From contig NW_025336481.1 of NCBI RefSeq assembly GCF_004798865.1, forward strand, positions 9,337-73,336: DNA of 64,000 nt. Direction: 5' to 3'. Positions 1 through 10,386 of the stretch are shown in pieces. How positions within the stretch are numbered: the first letter of the stretch is position 1; each line of letters begins with the position of its first letter. The notes beneath the pieces are model-generated. The model had not been told where the DNA came from. It ran no database searches and saw only the letters and a program-made list of their open reading frames with translations. Source of the stretch: Varanus komodoensis. Its lineage: Eukaryota > Chordata > Lepidosauria > Squamata > Varanidae. The position numbers were made by a program, and so were the translations under genes.

Positions 1-159
1 TTATTTAAGCGGTATTTTAACTGTTAGTATTAACTGATTTTATCTGGCCAGGGCGGCTTATTTTATATTGTATTTTTTGGATTTTTAATGTTTATATTAA
101 TTTATTGTTGTAAGCTGCCCCGAGGCTTCGGCGAATGGGGCGGCATAAAAATGTTTTAA

Positions 160-197
<38 letters not shown>
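1..197 (+). repeat. L2-type LINE, 3' end
   Basis: AT-rich 3' tail of an L2-like LINE entering from the left edge. It shows the 'gtaagctgcc...ggcttcggcgaatg' motif and ends in an (aaat)n run at about 163-197. The same tail closes the longer L2 copy at 52.26-52.40 kb and the fragment at 8.0-8.26 kb, which identifies the family. No coding part is visible here. Confidence 0.75.
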
Positions 198-199
<2 letters not shown>

Positions 200-462
200 A
201 TCCTCAAAGTGGGTCCTACAGGTTAACTATGCAGTAGGAGAGGATGAATTTTTTCGGGGGGGGGGTGAGGGGATTCATCACTATTCCCTCTTCCCCCTTC
301 CTGCATTTCCTATAAGGAGCACTGGTCAAAGTCTACCTTTCTGGGTGGTTTAAAGTACTTGGAAAGGACTAGCTTTGTTTTTCCGTAGTCATCACTGATT
401 CCATGCCAGGTTCTGTTGGGAATATTGGGTGAAGTTAAGTGCCCATCTCACTGCCAGCCTTC

Positions 463-931
463 CCAGCCTGGCCACAGCGGGATCCCCGAGCAGGAACCTG
501 GGGGAGGGCGGGAACGGGAAAGCAGGCTCTGGCTCGGCAGTTCCCACCTGAGCGGGAAGAGGCCTCGGAGGGCCGTGTGCTCCGGCCAGGCCAGCTGCTG
601 GCCGGAGGGGAAGCAGCCCGGCTCGCTGGCTCCTGGGACTCGGGTCAGCTTCCCGGGCCGGGGCGCAGGTCCTTCCTCTCTGCGGACTTCCCGTCTTGTC
701 TTGCCCACTTACCCACACAGGTGCGTTCACATTCCTTTAACGTCTTGAAATTGTTTTTGTTCCCGCCACAGCCACCGTAAATGAACTTCTCGCACTTCTT
801 GGACGCTGAGTTGTAGAAGTAACGGGGAAAGTACCCGTCGCACGGTCCAGGGTCGGAAGGGAGCCAGCAGGTGTCTGTGGAAGAGTCGAGGGGGTCGGCG
901 ATGGGCCCTGAGCCAGCTCCCTTATTGCGCA
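463..931 (-). repeat. Segmental duplicate of 7086-7549
   Basis: About 465 bp, including a Kunitz exon and both intron flanks, is repeated with high similarity at 7086-7549 in the same orientation. Shared landmarks include 'gatccccgagcagg' and 'gatgggccctgagccag'. The two copies are the Kunitz exons of genes A and B, so the genes arose by tandem duplication. Confidence 0.85.
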
Positions 932-2244
932 AAAAGTCGCTGGAGCCAGAGTGCCTTCTCCAGCACGAATTATCCCCCAGCTGAAGCCATGCGGAGGAGG
1001 TGGGCGCCTGCCTGCCCGCCCAGCGAGGCCAGAGGGTCTTTGGGGCGTGCGCTTGTGGCTCGGCGGAAAACCAGGCCCAGCTGTGGGCTTGGCGAGGCCA
1101 CAGCGTGCAGGAGGCCCCTTCCCAGCACAGGCATGTGTGATGCGCAGCCACAGCCAGGGGCGAGCGGGGGACGTGCATGAAGGCCGTGGAGGAACTGGTG
1201 GAAGATGGACGGCCCCCCGCCTCCCACAGCACCCAGATCCGCCACCTGCCCCTCCTCTGCTGGCTCCCTGGAGGCCCATCCATCCTTCTGCGTCCCTGCA
1301 CCGATTCAGAAGGCTGCCAACGGGCACACCTCCCTATTCAGCTGCAGTCTACCTGTGGGAATGGGATGCCGGAGGGAAGTCGGGGAGGGCGAGCGCCTCC
1401 ATCGCCCCCTCGTACGGATGTGCTCCCGGGGGCCTGTCCCCAGGCCGGGGACCCAGTGCTGCCGCCGGCCCGACACGGAGGCCTTGCCGAAGCGGCAGAG
1501 CTGCTCTTGCGCCCACCGCTTGGTCGAGCGTCCGACGCTACGGTGGCGGCAGAGAGGAGAAAGCTGCCCTTCGACACCCTTTCTGCCTCCCTCGTGTTCG
1601 GCGCAGGTCCATCCGGGGGCAGGAGGCCCCTCGCTCCGCAGGCCCCGTGGCCCCTGCCCTCACCCCCTCTCCCTGCCCCTCTGCCGGCCTGTGGCTTCAC
1701 CCGCCTGCCACTCTGCAAGCGGGAGGGCGGCCAGCGGGTCCCAGCTCATCTGACGGCTCCCAAGGGGGGCAGGCCAGCCGCATTCCTCAGCTGCAGAGGT
1801 CACACGCCCCCCCCCCCAACGCCTGTCCAAACACCCTGCCTGCGCAGCGTTTTCCTGATGCCTGGAAAGCCCAAGGCCGCAGCCCCCCTTCCGCCCGGCA
1901 CAGCAGCTGTTCTAGCCTGGCACCTCCCTGCTGCGTTCAAAGTGTTCTGCACGTGCCCCCAGGTGCCGCCCCATCTGCTCTCCTGCACCCGAAGATGCAG
2001 CCGCTGCATGACAGGCAAGTGGGAACGGGGCGTTTGGGGATCGGGTGTCCCACCGCACGTGCAAACCCGCCCGATGGAGGAAATCCGCCTCTCGGAGCTC
2101 TCCCGTGTGTGTGCGAGGGAGCGTCCCACCCAGGGGAAAGGGGGGAACAGAGCTCTTACCTAGGTGTTCCTGAGCAGAGCGGGGTATCAGCTGAACCCAG
2201 AGGGCAAGCAGCCCCGCAAGGAGGAGCCGGGCCCCGGGCTGCAT
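713..2244 (-). CDS. Gene A: secreted Kunitz-type protease inhibitor, 5' two exons (partial at left edge)
   Basis: Two coding exons on the minus strand. Exon 1 (2244-2160, 85 nt, phase 1) starts at MQPGARLL and encodes a leucine-rich signal peptide ending near RSAQEHLG, with donor G|GTAAGA. Exon 2 (874-713, 162 nt) has acceptor CCACAG and donor G|GTAAGT and encodes a complete Kunitz (BPTI) domain: six cysteines, PRYFYN core, [11 protein letters not shown]. The P1 position after Cys14 is Asp (GPCDGYF), not Lys or Arg, so classical trypsin inhibition is unlikely. The product would be secreted. The exon carrying the stop lies beyond the left edge, so whether a WAP domain follows, as in gene B, cannot be seen. 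A TATA decamer sits at 2288-2297. Intron 1 (875-2159) holds nothing recognisable. Confidence 0.87.
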
Positions 2245-2287
2245 GATGAGGCCGGCGTGAGTCCGCGGGCCGGCTCCGGGCCCCCTG

Positions 2288-2297
2288 CTTATATCCC
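2288..2297 (-). promoter_or_regulatory. TATA box of gene A
   Basis: GGGATATAAG on the minus strand, 44-53 bases upstream of the gene A start codon. The identical decamer occurs at the same place in gene B. Confidence 0.65.
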
Positions 2298-3129
2298 AGC
2301 CAGCAGGCCCCGCAGGGACTCTCAGGAGCAGCAGGTTCAGGAAGCGACCAAGTGCTGGGGGCGGGGCGGGGTTTTGCAACGAACCCCCGCAGAAGAGCTG
2401 CCGGGCCAGTGCCCACGGCAGGCCATTCCTGCTCCGCTCGGGTCAAAGGGCAACCATCCGGACAGGCAACTGAACACTGCTGGCTCCAGGACGGGGCAGG
2501 AGGGTCTGGGGCTGAAGCCGCCCGTGGAGGTGGCTGGAGACCGTGGCTCGACGCAGCATGGCCGACGCCAAGGCGGAGCCAGGAGACAAGTGAGGCCAGG
2601 TGCCAGCCAGGCCCAGCAGGTCCAGAGGCAAGCGGGGGGGGGGAAGCAGGCGTGGGCCAGGCGTGCGCTGGGACCAGAAGCGGGCAGGAGTCAAGGCCTG
2701 GCTGGACGCGGGATCAGACCACAGAGCAGCCACGGTGCCGCCGTGGCCACGCCTAGGCGGCCCTTCTTGGGGCCCTCCAGAGCCCTGGCTGTGCTGCACG
2801 GCTGCGCAGGCCCCGATCCCTGCGTGGGCCTCCAGACATGCCCCTGGTCCTGCAGGCCTGGCTGGAGGAGCTGCATCCACGGGCCAGATCCTGAAGCCTG
2901 CCCGGCGTCTGTCATGGAGGCTCCTTGGCCTCTGGGCAGCCTGGCTGCCATGCCGTGGGCACAGCCGTCCGATCCTGCAAGAAATGGGCCATGTATATTT
3001 GAAAGGCAAGCCAGCCACGCTTATTAAGAGCACGGCAGGCAAGGCAAAGCTGTTGCTGCCCCTGAGCACAGGCTGCACTCCAGGGGGAACCCTGGTCAGC
3101 CACGCAGCCGTGCCTCTATACTCACAGAC

Positions 3130-3315
3130 ACAGAGCGAGTCAGAAGGGGCCTCCGGGCCATCTAGTCTGACCCCCGGCTCCAGCCGGCTCTGCTCACGGC
3201 GTGCCCACCATGTGGACGTCCAGCCTGTCCTTGAGCACCCGCACCGCTGGCGCCTCAACCGCCTCCGTGGAAGCCCCTTCCACACCCTCGGCGTCCCGAC
3301 TGAAGGGGACCGTGG
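3130..3315 (-). repeat. CR1 LINE, 3' end
   Basis: Reverse-complement CR1 3' tail with 'gccatctagtctgacccc' and the coding remnant of the element's last codons ('cgtccagcctgtccttga'). It matches the tail at 54.4-54.6 kb. Confidence 0.8.
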
Positions 3316-3399
3316 CAACAGCCGGCCCTGCTCTGGAGATCCTCCCGGTGCCGTGCGCTGCTCGCACTTCGTCCCGAGTGCCCTGGCGAGGGTCGCCCT

Positions 3400-3930
3400 G
3401 AAGCCCCGTCCCTCGCCCGCCGGAACCCGTGTCCCGCCGGCTCCCACAGCGCTGCAGCGTTTCCACGGGGCAGCTCCTTGGCCACGCGCGAGCAACGAGG
3501 CGAGGGGCAGGCGGATTCCTCTCGCGCGCCCCACGCGCGGGTGGGGACGCCTCGGCCCCCGCCAGGCCCGGCTGCCCCGCACGGAGCGCCGCCCCGCCGC
3601 CCCGGGGAAGCGCCGCCCGCCCTTGGGGAAGGTGGGGGGCGACCCTGCGAGCCCCGCCCGCGCCCGCGCCGGCGGGGGGGGCGGCGCTCTCCCCTCTGCC
3701 GCCCCGCGCCCCTCCCCGCCGCAGAGGCTGCGCCCGGCGGCCCGCGCTTCCCTGCGCGGCGCCTGCGGAGCGTCGTCCGCGGCCGTCCGGCGGCTGCTGC
3801 GCTGGCGCCCCGTGGGAGCCTCTGCAGGGGGGCGGGCGGCGGGACGGACCCCCGGCCGCGCGCGGGGCCACCGGGCGAGCGCCCGGTCCGTCTGGCACCC
3901 CTGCGCTTCGGGCACGTGTGCTCGTCCTGG
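3400..3930. promoter_or_regulatory. CpG-dense block
   Basis: Very high GC with frequent CG dinucleotides. No gene start is recognisable at either edge, so a promoter role is only inferred. Confidence 0.35.
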
Positions 3931-4589
3931 GCCTGAGCGTGTTCACACGTGCTTTGCTCTGCGGTATATGGGTCTGCGCATGTGCGTGGGGTCTAAGCCT
4001 TGCGTGTGTGCAGGTCTGCAGTTACAGTGTCCGTGCGTGCGTGTGTATGTGTGCGTGCATGCAAGTCTCAGAGGCCGCTTTCCGTGTGGCTCTGAGAGCC
4101 TCACACCGTATTCCTTGCCTCCATCGTGGTTCTAGCCGCGTCGTGGTTGGTGCTGTCGGCCCGCGTGGCTTGGGCTGGCTGCTCAAGAGTGACTGGCGGC
4201 TGGTGGGGGGTCCTCCCGGCCGGACGCAGCACGAGCCTTCCTCCGCGCAGGGAGGGCCGTGGCTCCGTGGGGGGCTGCGGCTCAGGCCTGCCCAAGTCCC
4301 TGGAGGGCCCTTGCTGCTGCCAGCCAGAGCCCAGCCAATGGGGCTGGACGGACCGAGGCGCGCCCTCGAGGCCAAGCAGCCCCCCGCGTGCGCAAGGCTC
4401 GGAGCCGGTCTGCGCAGCGTCCCAGACCTCCTCCTCTAGGGGAGCATTTCATTCCTCTAACAAGCCCCCCCCCCCACAAGAGTGAAATCTGCCCTTCGCC
4501 GCTGCAGCCCTTTCCTCCCTACACCGGGAGAGCTGAGTCGGAGCCCCCATCGGTGCGGGGGGGGGGGCACAAAGTACACACGGAGCAGC

Positions 4590-7500
4590 CAGTCAGTGGA
4601 CAGAAGCCTTTATTGCGGGGGGGGGGCGAGGGGAGGAAGCGAGGTGGGATGAGGAGCCGGGGGGCAGCTGGCGGGGGCCCTGGACCACGTGGGGGCCAGG
4701 CATGGGCAGACGTGCGGATCGCTCAAAACTGGGTCCCGGGGAAGTCTCTTCGTACCTGCCCAGGGCCTGTGGGGAAGAAAAGAGGGTCGGTCAAGTTGTG
4801 GGTCCCACAGAGGGGCAGGGGGAGGCAAGCAGGTGCTCAGGTGAGTGCCCCATCGCAGTGGTAGGCGGGGGGCTAGCCGGCCAGACCTTCTGCTCCACGC
4901 AGCATGGTTGTGTCGGGGCGAGATTGTGGCTCCGGGCCTTCCGAGATCCGGGTTCAAGTCCCCACTCGGCCGTGAAGCTCACTGGGGACCGTGGGCCCAT
5001 CGTGGCCTGTCAGCCTAAGCCACCTCCCAGGGTTGTTGTGAGGACAAAATGAGCGGGAGCAGGACTGCAAGAACCCGCTTGGGCTCCTCGCAGGAAAGAG
5101 GCCGGCTATGAATATAATACAAAAAATGAAGCACAACTTAAATCGTATTTGGCCCTCTGCTTCTGTTAGTCACCCAAAGCAAAGGTGGCGAGAACCAGGT
5201 CAGCATCTGAGCGCAAAGCAGAGCAAAGCTGGGAAGGACCACGGACAGAAGCACGGTGCCACGGAGCAACGGGCGCCGCACCCCCGTGGAATCTAACGTC
5301 CACGTCAGGAGCAGGCTGGCCTTGCTGAACTCAGTGGGCCGTGGCCCCGCAGAACGGTGGATGGGAACCGGAGCGGTTCCTCGGGGGACATGCCGCAGGC
5401 GGTTTCTGCAGCAAAACGAAAGCAAAGGCCGGGTGGATGACGGAAGCAGCAGCGAAGGGACCGGGCCCACGAAGGGTCCTTCCAGGGGTGTCATGTAGGA
5501 AGGGCGCCACGAACTGGTGCAAAGGACCAGGAGGGGAAGCAAAAGAGGCCACGTGGAGGCCTGTTCCAGAGGGTCCCAGAAATCCAAGGGAAACTCAAAG
5601 CTGGGTGAGGCCCGTTGAACGAGTTACAGTGGGGCCCGCTATCTGACCGGGGAAAACGAAGGAAGGCGGAAGCGATAGATGGAAGAACTGCACGGGGGGG
5701 GGGGGGGGGGGGGGGCGGGGGGGCAGCAGCCTCCTCTGCAGAGGAATCCTGTGAGGAAGAACCTGCAAGGTTGGAGCTGCTCTGGAAGCCCCCAAAGAAG
5801 GGAGGCGCCGTGGTGGGTAGGATCCCAGCCATGGGCAAAGGCAGTAAGATGCCAGTGGATGCCAAGGCCATTCCACGGCTGCCCAGAGAGGGAGAGACAC
5901 GAGCTTCCTCCTTCCCTGCCAGGTGGGGAGAGCTGTGCCCCCCTGGGCGGCCCCCAAGCGTACCCCTGCCTCGAGAGCCCCTCATTTCACGGCAGACGGA
6001 GCAGTACAGTCGGGCTCACGGCAGGGCAGGGCAGGGCAGGGCAGGGCAGGGCATCCGCCCCACCGTCTGGCTTACCTTAGATGGGGTCGTAGCAGGAGAC
6101 GTGGCACCCGTAAGGGCAGCACTTCTGGGGCCCGGGGCACTCCCAGTCGCTGTGGCACCTCACGTCGCACAGCCTGTCCGCGCCTGGCCAGGGCGAGGGG
6201 CAGGTCCCGGGCTTCTCTGCAGTGGAACAAGGCACATGCGTGTCCGGATGGGGACGTGGGGGGAGAGGCGGCGCGCCTGGCGGCTGGCCCTGGCCTCCGT
6301 GCGGACGCACTCAGCCTCCTGCTGGCATCTTGCCGAGGGCACGTCCTCTTTTCGTGGACCAGCCCCCTGCTCGCTCAGCTGCGCACGGATTGGGCAAATC
6401 CATGGAGAAGGCGGCTCTGCATGGTGGACGCTGCCCCCGTTTCAGAGGCAGTGTGCCACTGGACTCCCATTGCTGATGCACCCGGGAAGGGGATCTGAGG
6501 AACTGAGGCCTAGCCGAGGTGAGATATGAAATTCTCAGCCTTACTGGCAATGCATCCCAGGGTCCAGATGCATCCGACCCAGAGTTCCCAAGGAACGCAA
6601 GCGTGCAACGGCCAGCCTTCTTGCAAAACCATGTAGCACGTCGCTAAGACCAGCCTTGGGACCAGAGGAAGGAGAAATGCCGGTAAACGCCCATGTTTAA
6701 AGGGGACATGAGGGGATCTGGGAATTTACTTAACATCAGTTAAGTACGTTAAATTACTTAACCAGTCAACATCTCTTCTGGGTGAGCTGCCTGAGAGCAT
6801 TATTAAAGACAGACTCGGAAGCATGCAGAGGGACAAGCCTGGCTGTCAAAAGAGCCAGCATGGCTTCTGCCAAGGAAGGCTGCACCTCATTAACCCATTA
6901 GAGTGCTTGAGAGTGCCAGCAGGCACCTGGCACGGGGATCCAGTAGGCACTGCTGACTTGGACTTCCAAAAGGCTTCCGACAAAGTCTCTCCGAAGGCTC
7001 CACGGCAAACTGAGCAGTCATGGAATAAAGCTGGAGGGGGACTGCTCTGCAGGATCAGGAGCAAGCCAACCTCCCCTGCCTGGCCACAGCCTGGCCACAG
7101 CAGGATCCCCGAGCAGGAACCTGGGGGAGGGCGGGAACGGGGAAAGCAGGCTCTGGCTCGGCAGTTCCCACCTGAGCGGGAAGAGGCCTCGGAGGGCCGT
7201 GTGCTCCGGCCAGGCCAGCTGCTGGCCGGAGGGGAAGCAGCCCGGCTCACTGGCTCCTGGGACTCAGATCGGCTTCCCGGGCCGGGGCGCAGGTCCTTCC
7301 TCTCCGCGGACTTTCCGTCTTGTCTTGCCCACTTACCCACGCAGGTCTGCCGACATTCCTTTAACGTCTTGAAATTGTTTTTGTTCCCGTCACAGCCACC
7401 GTAAATGAACCTCTCGCACTTCTTGGACGCTGAGTTGTAGAAGTAACGGGGAAAGTACCCATAGCACAGTCCAGGGTCAGAAGGGAGATAGCAAAGGTCT

Positions 7501-10331
7501 GTGGGAAAGAGTCAACAGGGTTGGTGATGGGCCCTGAGCCAGCTCCCTCCTCAGGTGGGCAGTCCGGCCCATGGTGCGTGAACCCGTCCCTCCCGCTTGC
7601 TTGGTGCCATCCCACTCCAGTTCCCCGCGACCCCTGAGCTCCGGTCTGCGCTCTTGGAGGCATGGCTGCAAATGGAACCCCCCTGCACTGGCAGGCCCCA
7701 CAGCCGTGGAGACAAACCGCGTGGCTGAGAGGCAGAGGGGCCCTGCCGTGCTCGGCGCACCGGACTGCGCACGAGTGCCTTCGCTGGCCCACCCATGCGA
7801 CATCAGGCGGGTGCGCCCTGGAAGTGAGATGTCCAGCGCTGGCGGCTCGTTTTGGTATTGACTGATTGTCAGCGACCTTGACCACTTCACTGCTCAGCCC
7901 TAATCCCGTGTCTTTTCAGAATAGGCCGAAAGCCTTGGCCCTAATACTGACGGAATTCCTCAAGGCATGCGCTCCCCAGAGAGGTCCGCCTGGCCCTACC
8001 TTTATCTGTTTTTCGGTGTCAGGTCAAGACCTTTTTAGTTAACCAATATTTTAATGATAAAAAATTTTAATTATCAATTAATTATTTAATGTAACTTATT
8101 TAATAATTAATTTTATATATTTCAGTCATGGGATATCTAATTCATTATTGATAGAGAGGTTATTGCTTATTGTTGTATTTATAGATTGTCGTGAGCTGTC
8201 CAGAGGCAGTAGTGCTTGGACGGCCTACAAAAATCCTAAATAAAATAAATAAGAAATAGAATAATGCAGAGCCCTGTGGGGGCGCCACTGGTGGCCTCCC
8301 TCCACCGGGGAAAGAGCCACTGATTCCCACCCTCGGTCTTCTGACCTTCAACAAGTTAGTGACCCTTAGCAGGAGTTCCCCCCTTTTATTCCATGATTAC
8401 TTCGCTTGATGTGGGACTTTGTCCAAAGCCTTTTGGTACAGGAATGAAGTATCTTGGTGGGAAGGTCAGCAATTTCATGTTTGAGTTCCTTGATAACTCT
8501 GCACGACTCTGGTGCGCCCACAGCTGGAGTATTGTGTCCAGTTCTGGGCCCCTCATTACAAGAGGGATATAGCCAGGTTGGAGTCAGTGCAGCGAAGGGC
8601 CACAAGGTTGGTGGCCAGTTTGCAGGGGATGCCGTATGAGGTGAGACTAAGGGAACTGGGCCTCTTCAGCCTGGAGAAGAGAAGACTCGGAGGGGATCTG
8701 TTGGCGACACACAGGTATGTGAGGGGGTGTCACATGGAGGTGGGTAGAGGCCTGTTCTCCCCTGCAGAGGAAGGCAGGATGCGCTCCAATGGAGCAAAGC
8801 TCAGGGAACCCAGGCTCCGTTTGGATGCCAGGAAGCACTTCCTGACAGTCTGGACCCTGAGGGTGTGGAATGGGCTTCCCCGGGAGGTGGTAGAGGCCCC
8901 ATCAGTGAGGGTCAGGCCACCCTCCAGTCCTCTGGAACTTCACCCGTTCTCCACAAGGCCTCAAAATGGAGGCCGGGGGCGTGAGAGAATCCCTGCCAGC
9001 TCTCTAAGTCCTCTCGGGTGTAACCCGTCAGGGCCTGGCGCCTTTGTAATGTCCAATGCCCTGAGCAGGCCCTCGACGTCTAGGGGGATGACTCTAATCT
9101 GTGCCCCAAAATGTATACCAATTATAAGGCAGTGATTTGCCAAATCCATTTTTTCCCCTATAACCACTGTAAGATATTTTTAAAAAGTAATTTTAGAACT
9201 GATTTTCACTGATAGCGAAATATCAGGAGGGAAGCTGGCTGGAGCTGGGGTCAGACTAGATGGCCCAGGAGGACCCTTCTGACTCTCTGCTTCTATGTTT
9301 CTAGGATGCATACCACCTGGACCGAGTGACTTGCTGACATTCAGTTTGCCAGCGAGGAAGAGAATTCAATCTTTTGTCGCTGCTATCTGCTCCACTTCCT
9401 CCTCCTCTCTTCCAGAATGCATGAGCTCAAGCTGAGGGTCCTAGTCTGCCTCCTCAGCCGTGAAGACGGATGGGAAGAATTTACTCCGCTTCTCCGCACT
9501 CTCCTTGATCCCCATTAGTAATCTGTTAATTCCATTTTCGTCCAGTGGCCCAACTGCTTCCTAAGTAGCTTTCCTTATTGTCCACATCTGAATGCTTGGC
9601 CTCGACACCGTCTGTGCTGTGCCCCGCAAACCGTCTCCCTGCTTCCCTGACGGTCTCCCTGCTTGCGCCTCCACGAGGCAAGCCTGTGGCCCCGCCTGCT
9701 CTTCTCATCTAGCCAAGACTCCCAACTTTGGCAGGGGCGTTCTCCTCCCCGAGAGCTTCCTTGACTCTTTTCCCAGGTGTCTTGTGCACATCATCTGTGC
9801 CTCTGTTACACTGTTCTGCGAAAGCAGCAGCATTAAACGGGGGCTTTCTTCTGGAGACACCTCCCCTGTCCCACTGCAGCCAGGTCCTCCTCACACCTGG
9901 CGGGGCACAGGCCTGGGCGGGGGGTGCAGCACTGCGGCTTGCTGTGAGGGGGGCATGCTGCTCTCCTGTGGGCCTCCCCCCACTGTCTTCTTGCTGCAGC
10001 AGGGGCCTCAGCAGCGCAGGGCAAAAACTTGGCAGCTTGAGCTTGGGGGTTGCGGGGACTTGTGGGAGGGCTGCCCCAGATCGCCCTGCGCTTGCCCTCT
10101 TCGCAGTTCCCCCCGGGGCCACGCATGGCTCCCTGGCGGCCGGCTCCGGCCCCGCTTCCTCGTGCAGCCTGGGCCAAGGGGGCCTGGGGGGAGCCCGGGG
10201 CAGGCGGGAGGGGCGTCCCCAGGAGGCGGTCGGAAGGGGCTCTTACCGGGAGGGTTCTGGCCAGAGACGGGTGCCAGCGTGGCCAAGAGGGCCACGAGGG
10301 CCACAGCGGGGAGGAGGCCGCCGGTCCGCAT
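4590..10331 (-). CDS. Gene B: secreted Kunitz-WAP (Ku-WAP) protease inhibitor
   Basis: Minus strand, three coding exons plus a 3'UTR exon. Exon 1 (10331-10247, 85 nt) is the signal peptide, MRTGGLLP... to ...SGQNPPG. Exon 2 (7498-7337, 162 nt) is a Kunitz domain with six cysteines, [13 protein letters not shown] and [11 protein letters not shown], and P1 Tyr. Exon 3 (6216-6076) is a WAP domain with eight cysteines (KCCPYGC core) ending SCYDPI-stop at 6077-6079. One base after the TAA is donor G|GTAAGC, so the 3'UTR is split; its last exon is 4766-4590 with AATAAA at 4609-4614. All coding introns are phase 1 and the sum is 129 codons including stop (128 aa). Kunitz-then-WAP is the order of viper ku-wap-fusin transcripts and the reverse of EPPIN. 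Intron 1 holds L2 and CR1 pieces; intron 2 a LINE piece; intron 3 a SINE. The product is inferred to be a small extracellular inhibitor. Confidence 0.85.
4609..4614 (-). terminator. Poly(A) signal of gene B
   Basis: AATAAA followed by GGCTTC on the minus strand. The same AATAAAGGCTTC context ends genes C and D. Confidence 0.7.
4898..5125 (+). repeat. tRNA-derived SINE (Sauria-SINE-like), diverged
   Basis: It has a B-box-like 'gggttcaagtcccc' followed by the SINE body, including 'cccagggttgttgtgagga' and 'aggccggctatgaatata'. It resembles the better-preserved copy at 47.86 kb. It lies in intron 3 of gene B. Confidence 0.65.
5694..5722 (+). repeat. Poly-G run
   Basis: About 29 bases of almost pure G inside intron 3 of gene B, on a G-rich plus strand. 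Length may be unreliable in the assembly. Confidence 0.8.
6021..6053 (+). repeat. (GCAGG)n microsatellite
   Basis: Six or seven copies of a GGGCA pentamer directly downstream of the WAP exon of gene B. Confidence 0.8.
6560..7075 (+). repeat. Old CR1/L3-like LINE fragment
   Basis: Contains 'caaaagagccagcatggcttctgccaa' style sequence, and a decayed reverse-transcriptase reading ending 'cttccgacaaagtctct'. It is homologous to 16.80-17.08 kb and lies in intron 2 of gene B. Confidence 0.65.
7086..7549 (-). repeat. Segmental duplicate of 463-931
   Basis: Second copy of the Kunitz-exon block described at 463-931, here forming exon 2 of gene B. Exon bounds and splice sites are the same, but the codons have diverged, notably the P1 codon. 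Confidence 0.85.
7960..8265 (+). repeat. L2-type LINE, 3' end
   Basis: Starts at 'ctccccagagaggtccgcctggcc' and ends with the L2 tail and 'aaataaaataaataag'. It matches 52.18-52.40 kb and is diverged and AT-rich. It lies in intron 1 of gene B. Confidence 0.75.
8300..9300. repeat. Rearranged CR1 cluster
   Basis: About 8330-8500 is a reverse LINE piece. About 8502-8920 is the plus-strand CR1 3' coding end (reads [16 protein letters not shown]). About 8925-9115 is a reverse CR1 piece from further 5'. About 9230-9302 is a plus CR1 tail with 'gtcagactagatggccc' and the 'ttctatgtttct' terminal repeat. Orientation switches inside intron 1 of gene B indicate several insertions or inversions. Confidence 0.75.
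9430..9600 (-). repeat. Possible reverse LINE fragment
   Basis: 'cagccgtgaagacggatggg...' resembles the reverse complement of a CR1/L3 segment between the endonuclease and reverse-transcriptase parts. The identification is weak. Confidence 0.35.
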
Positions 10332-10376
10332 GGCGTGGCAAGCTTGCAGGGCCGTCCCCACCCAGGCCGCCTGCTC

Positions 10377-10386
10377 CTTATATCCC
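10377..10386 (-). promoter_or_regulatory. TATA box of gene B
   Basis: GGGATATAAG, 46-55 bases upstream of the gene B start codon, identical to the gene A box. Confidence 0.65.

Larger units (their letters stand above)
2300..4588. other. Intergenic stretch between genes A and B
   Basis: Upstream of gene A and beyond the 3' end of gene B. It contains a reverse CR1 tail (3130-3315), a CpG-dense block (3400-3930) and a GT-rich stretch (3940-4080). Long open frames on both strands are GC-rich chance frames with no domain I recognise. Confidence 0.6.

Noticed and set aside
951-2246. 431-codon plus-strand frame
   Set aside because: Antisense of gene A's intron and signal-peptide exon.
2443-3915. 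490-codon minus-strand frame
   Set aside because: Runs through a reverse CR1 tail and a CpG block; composition of a chance GC-rich frame.
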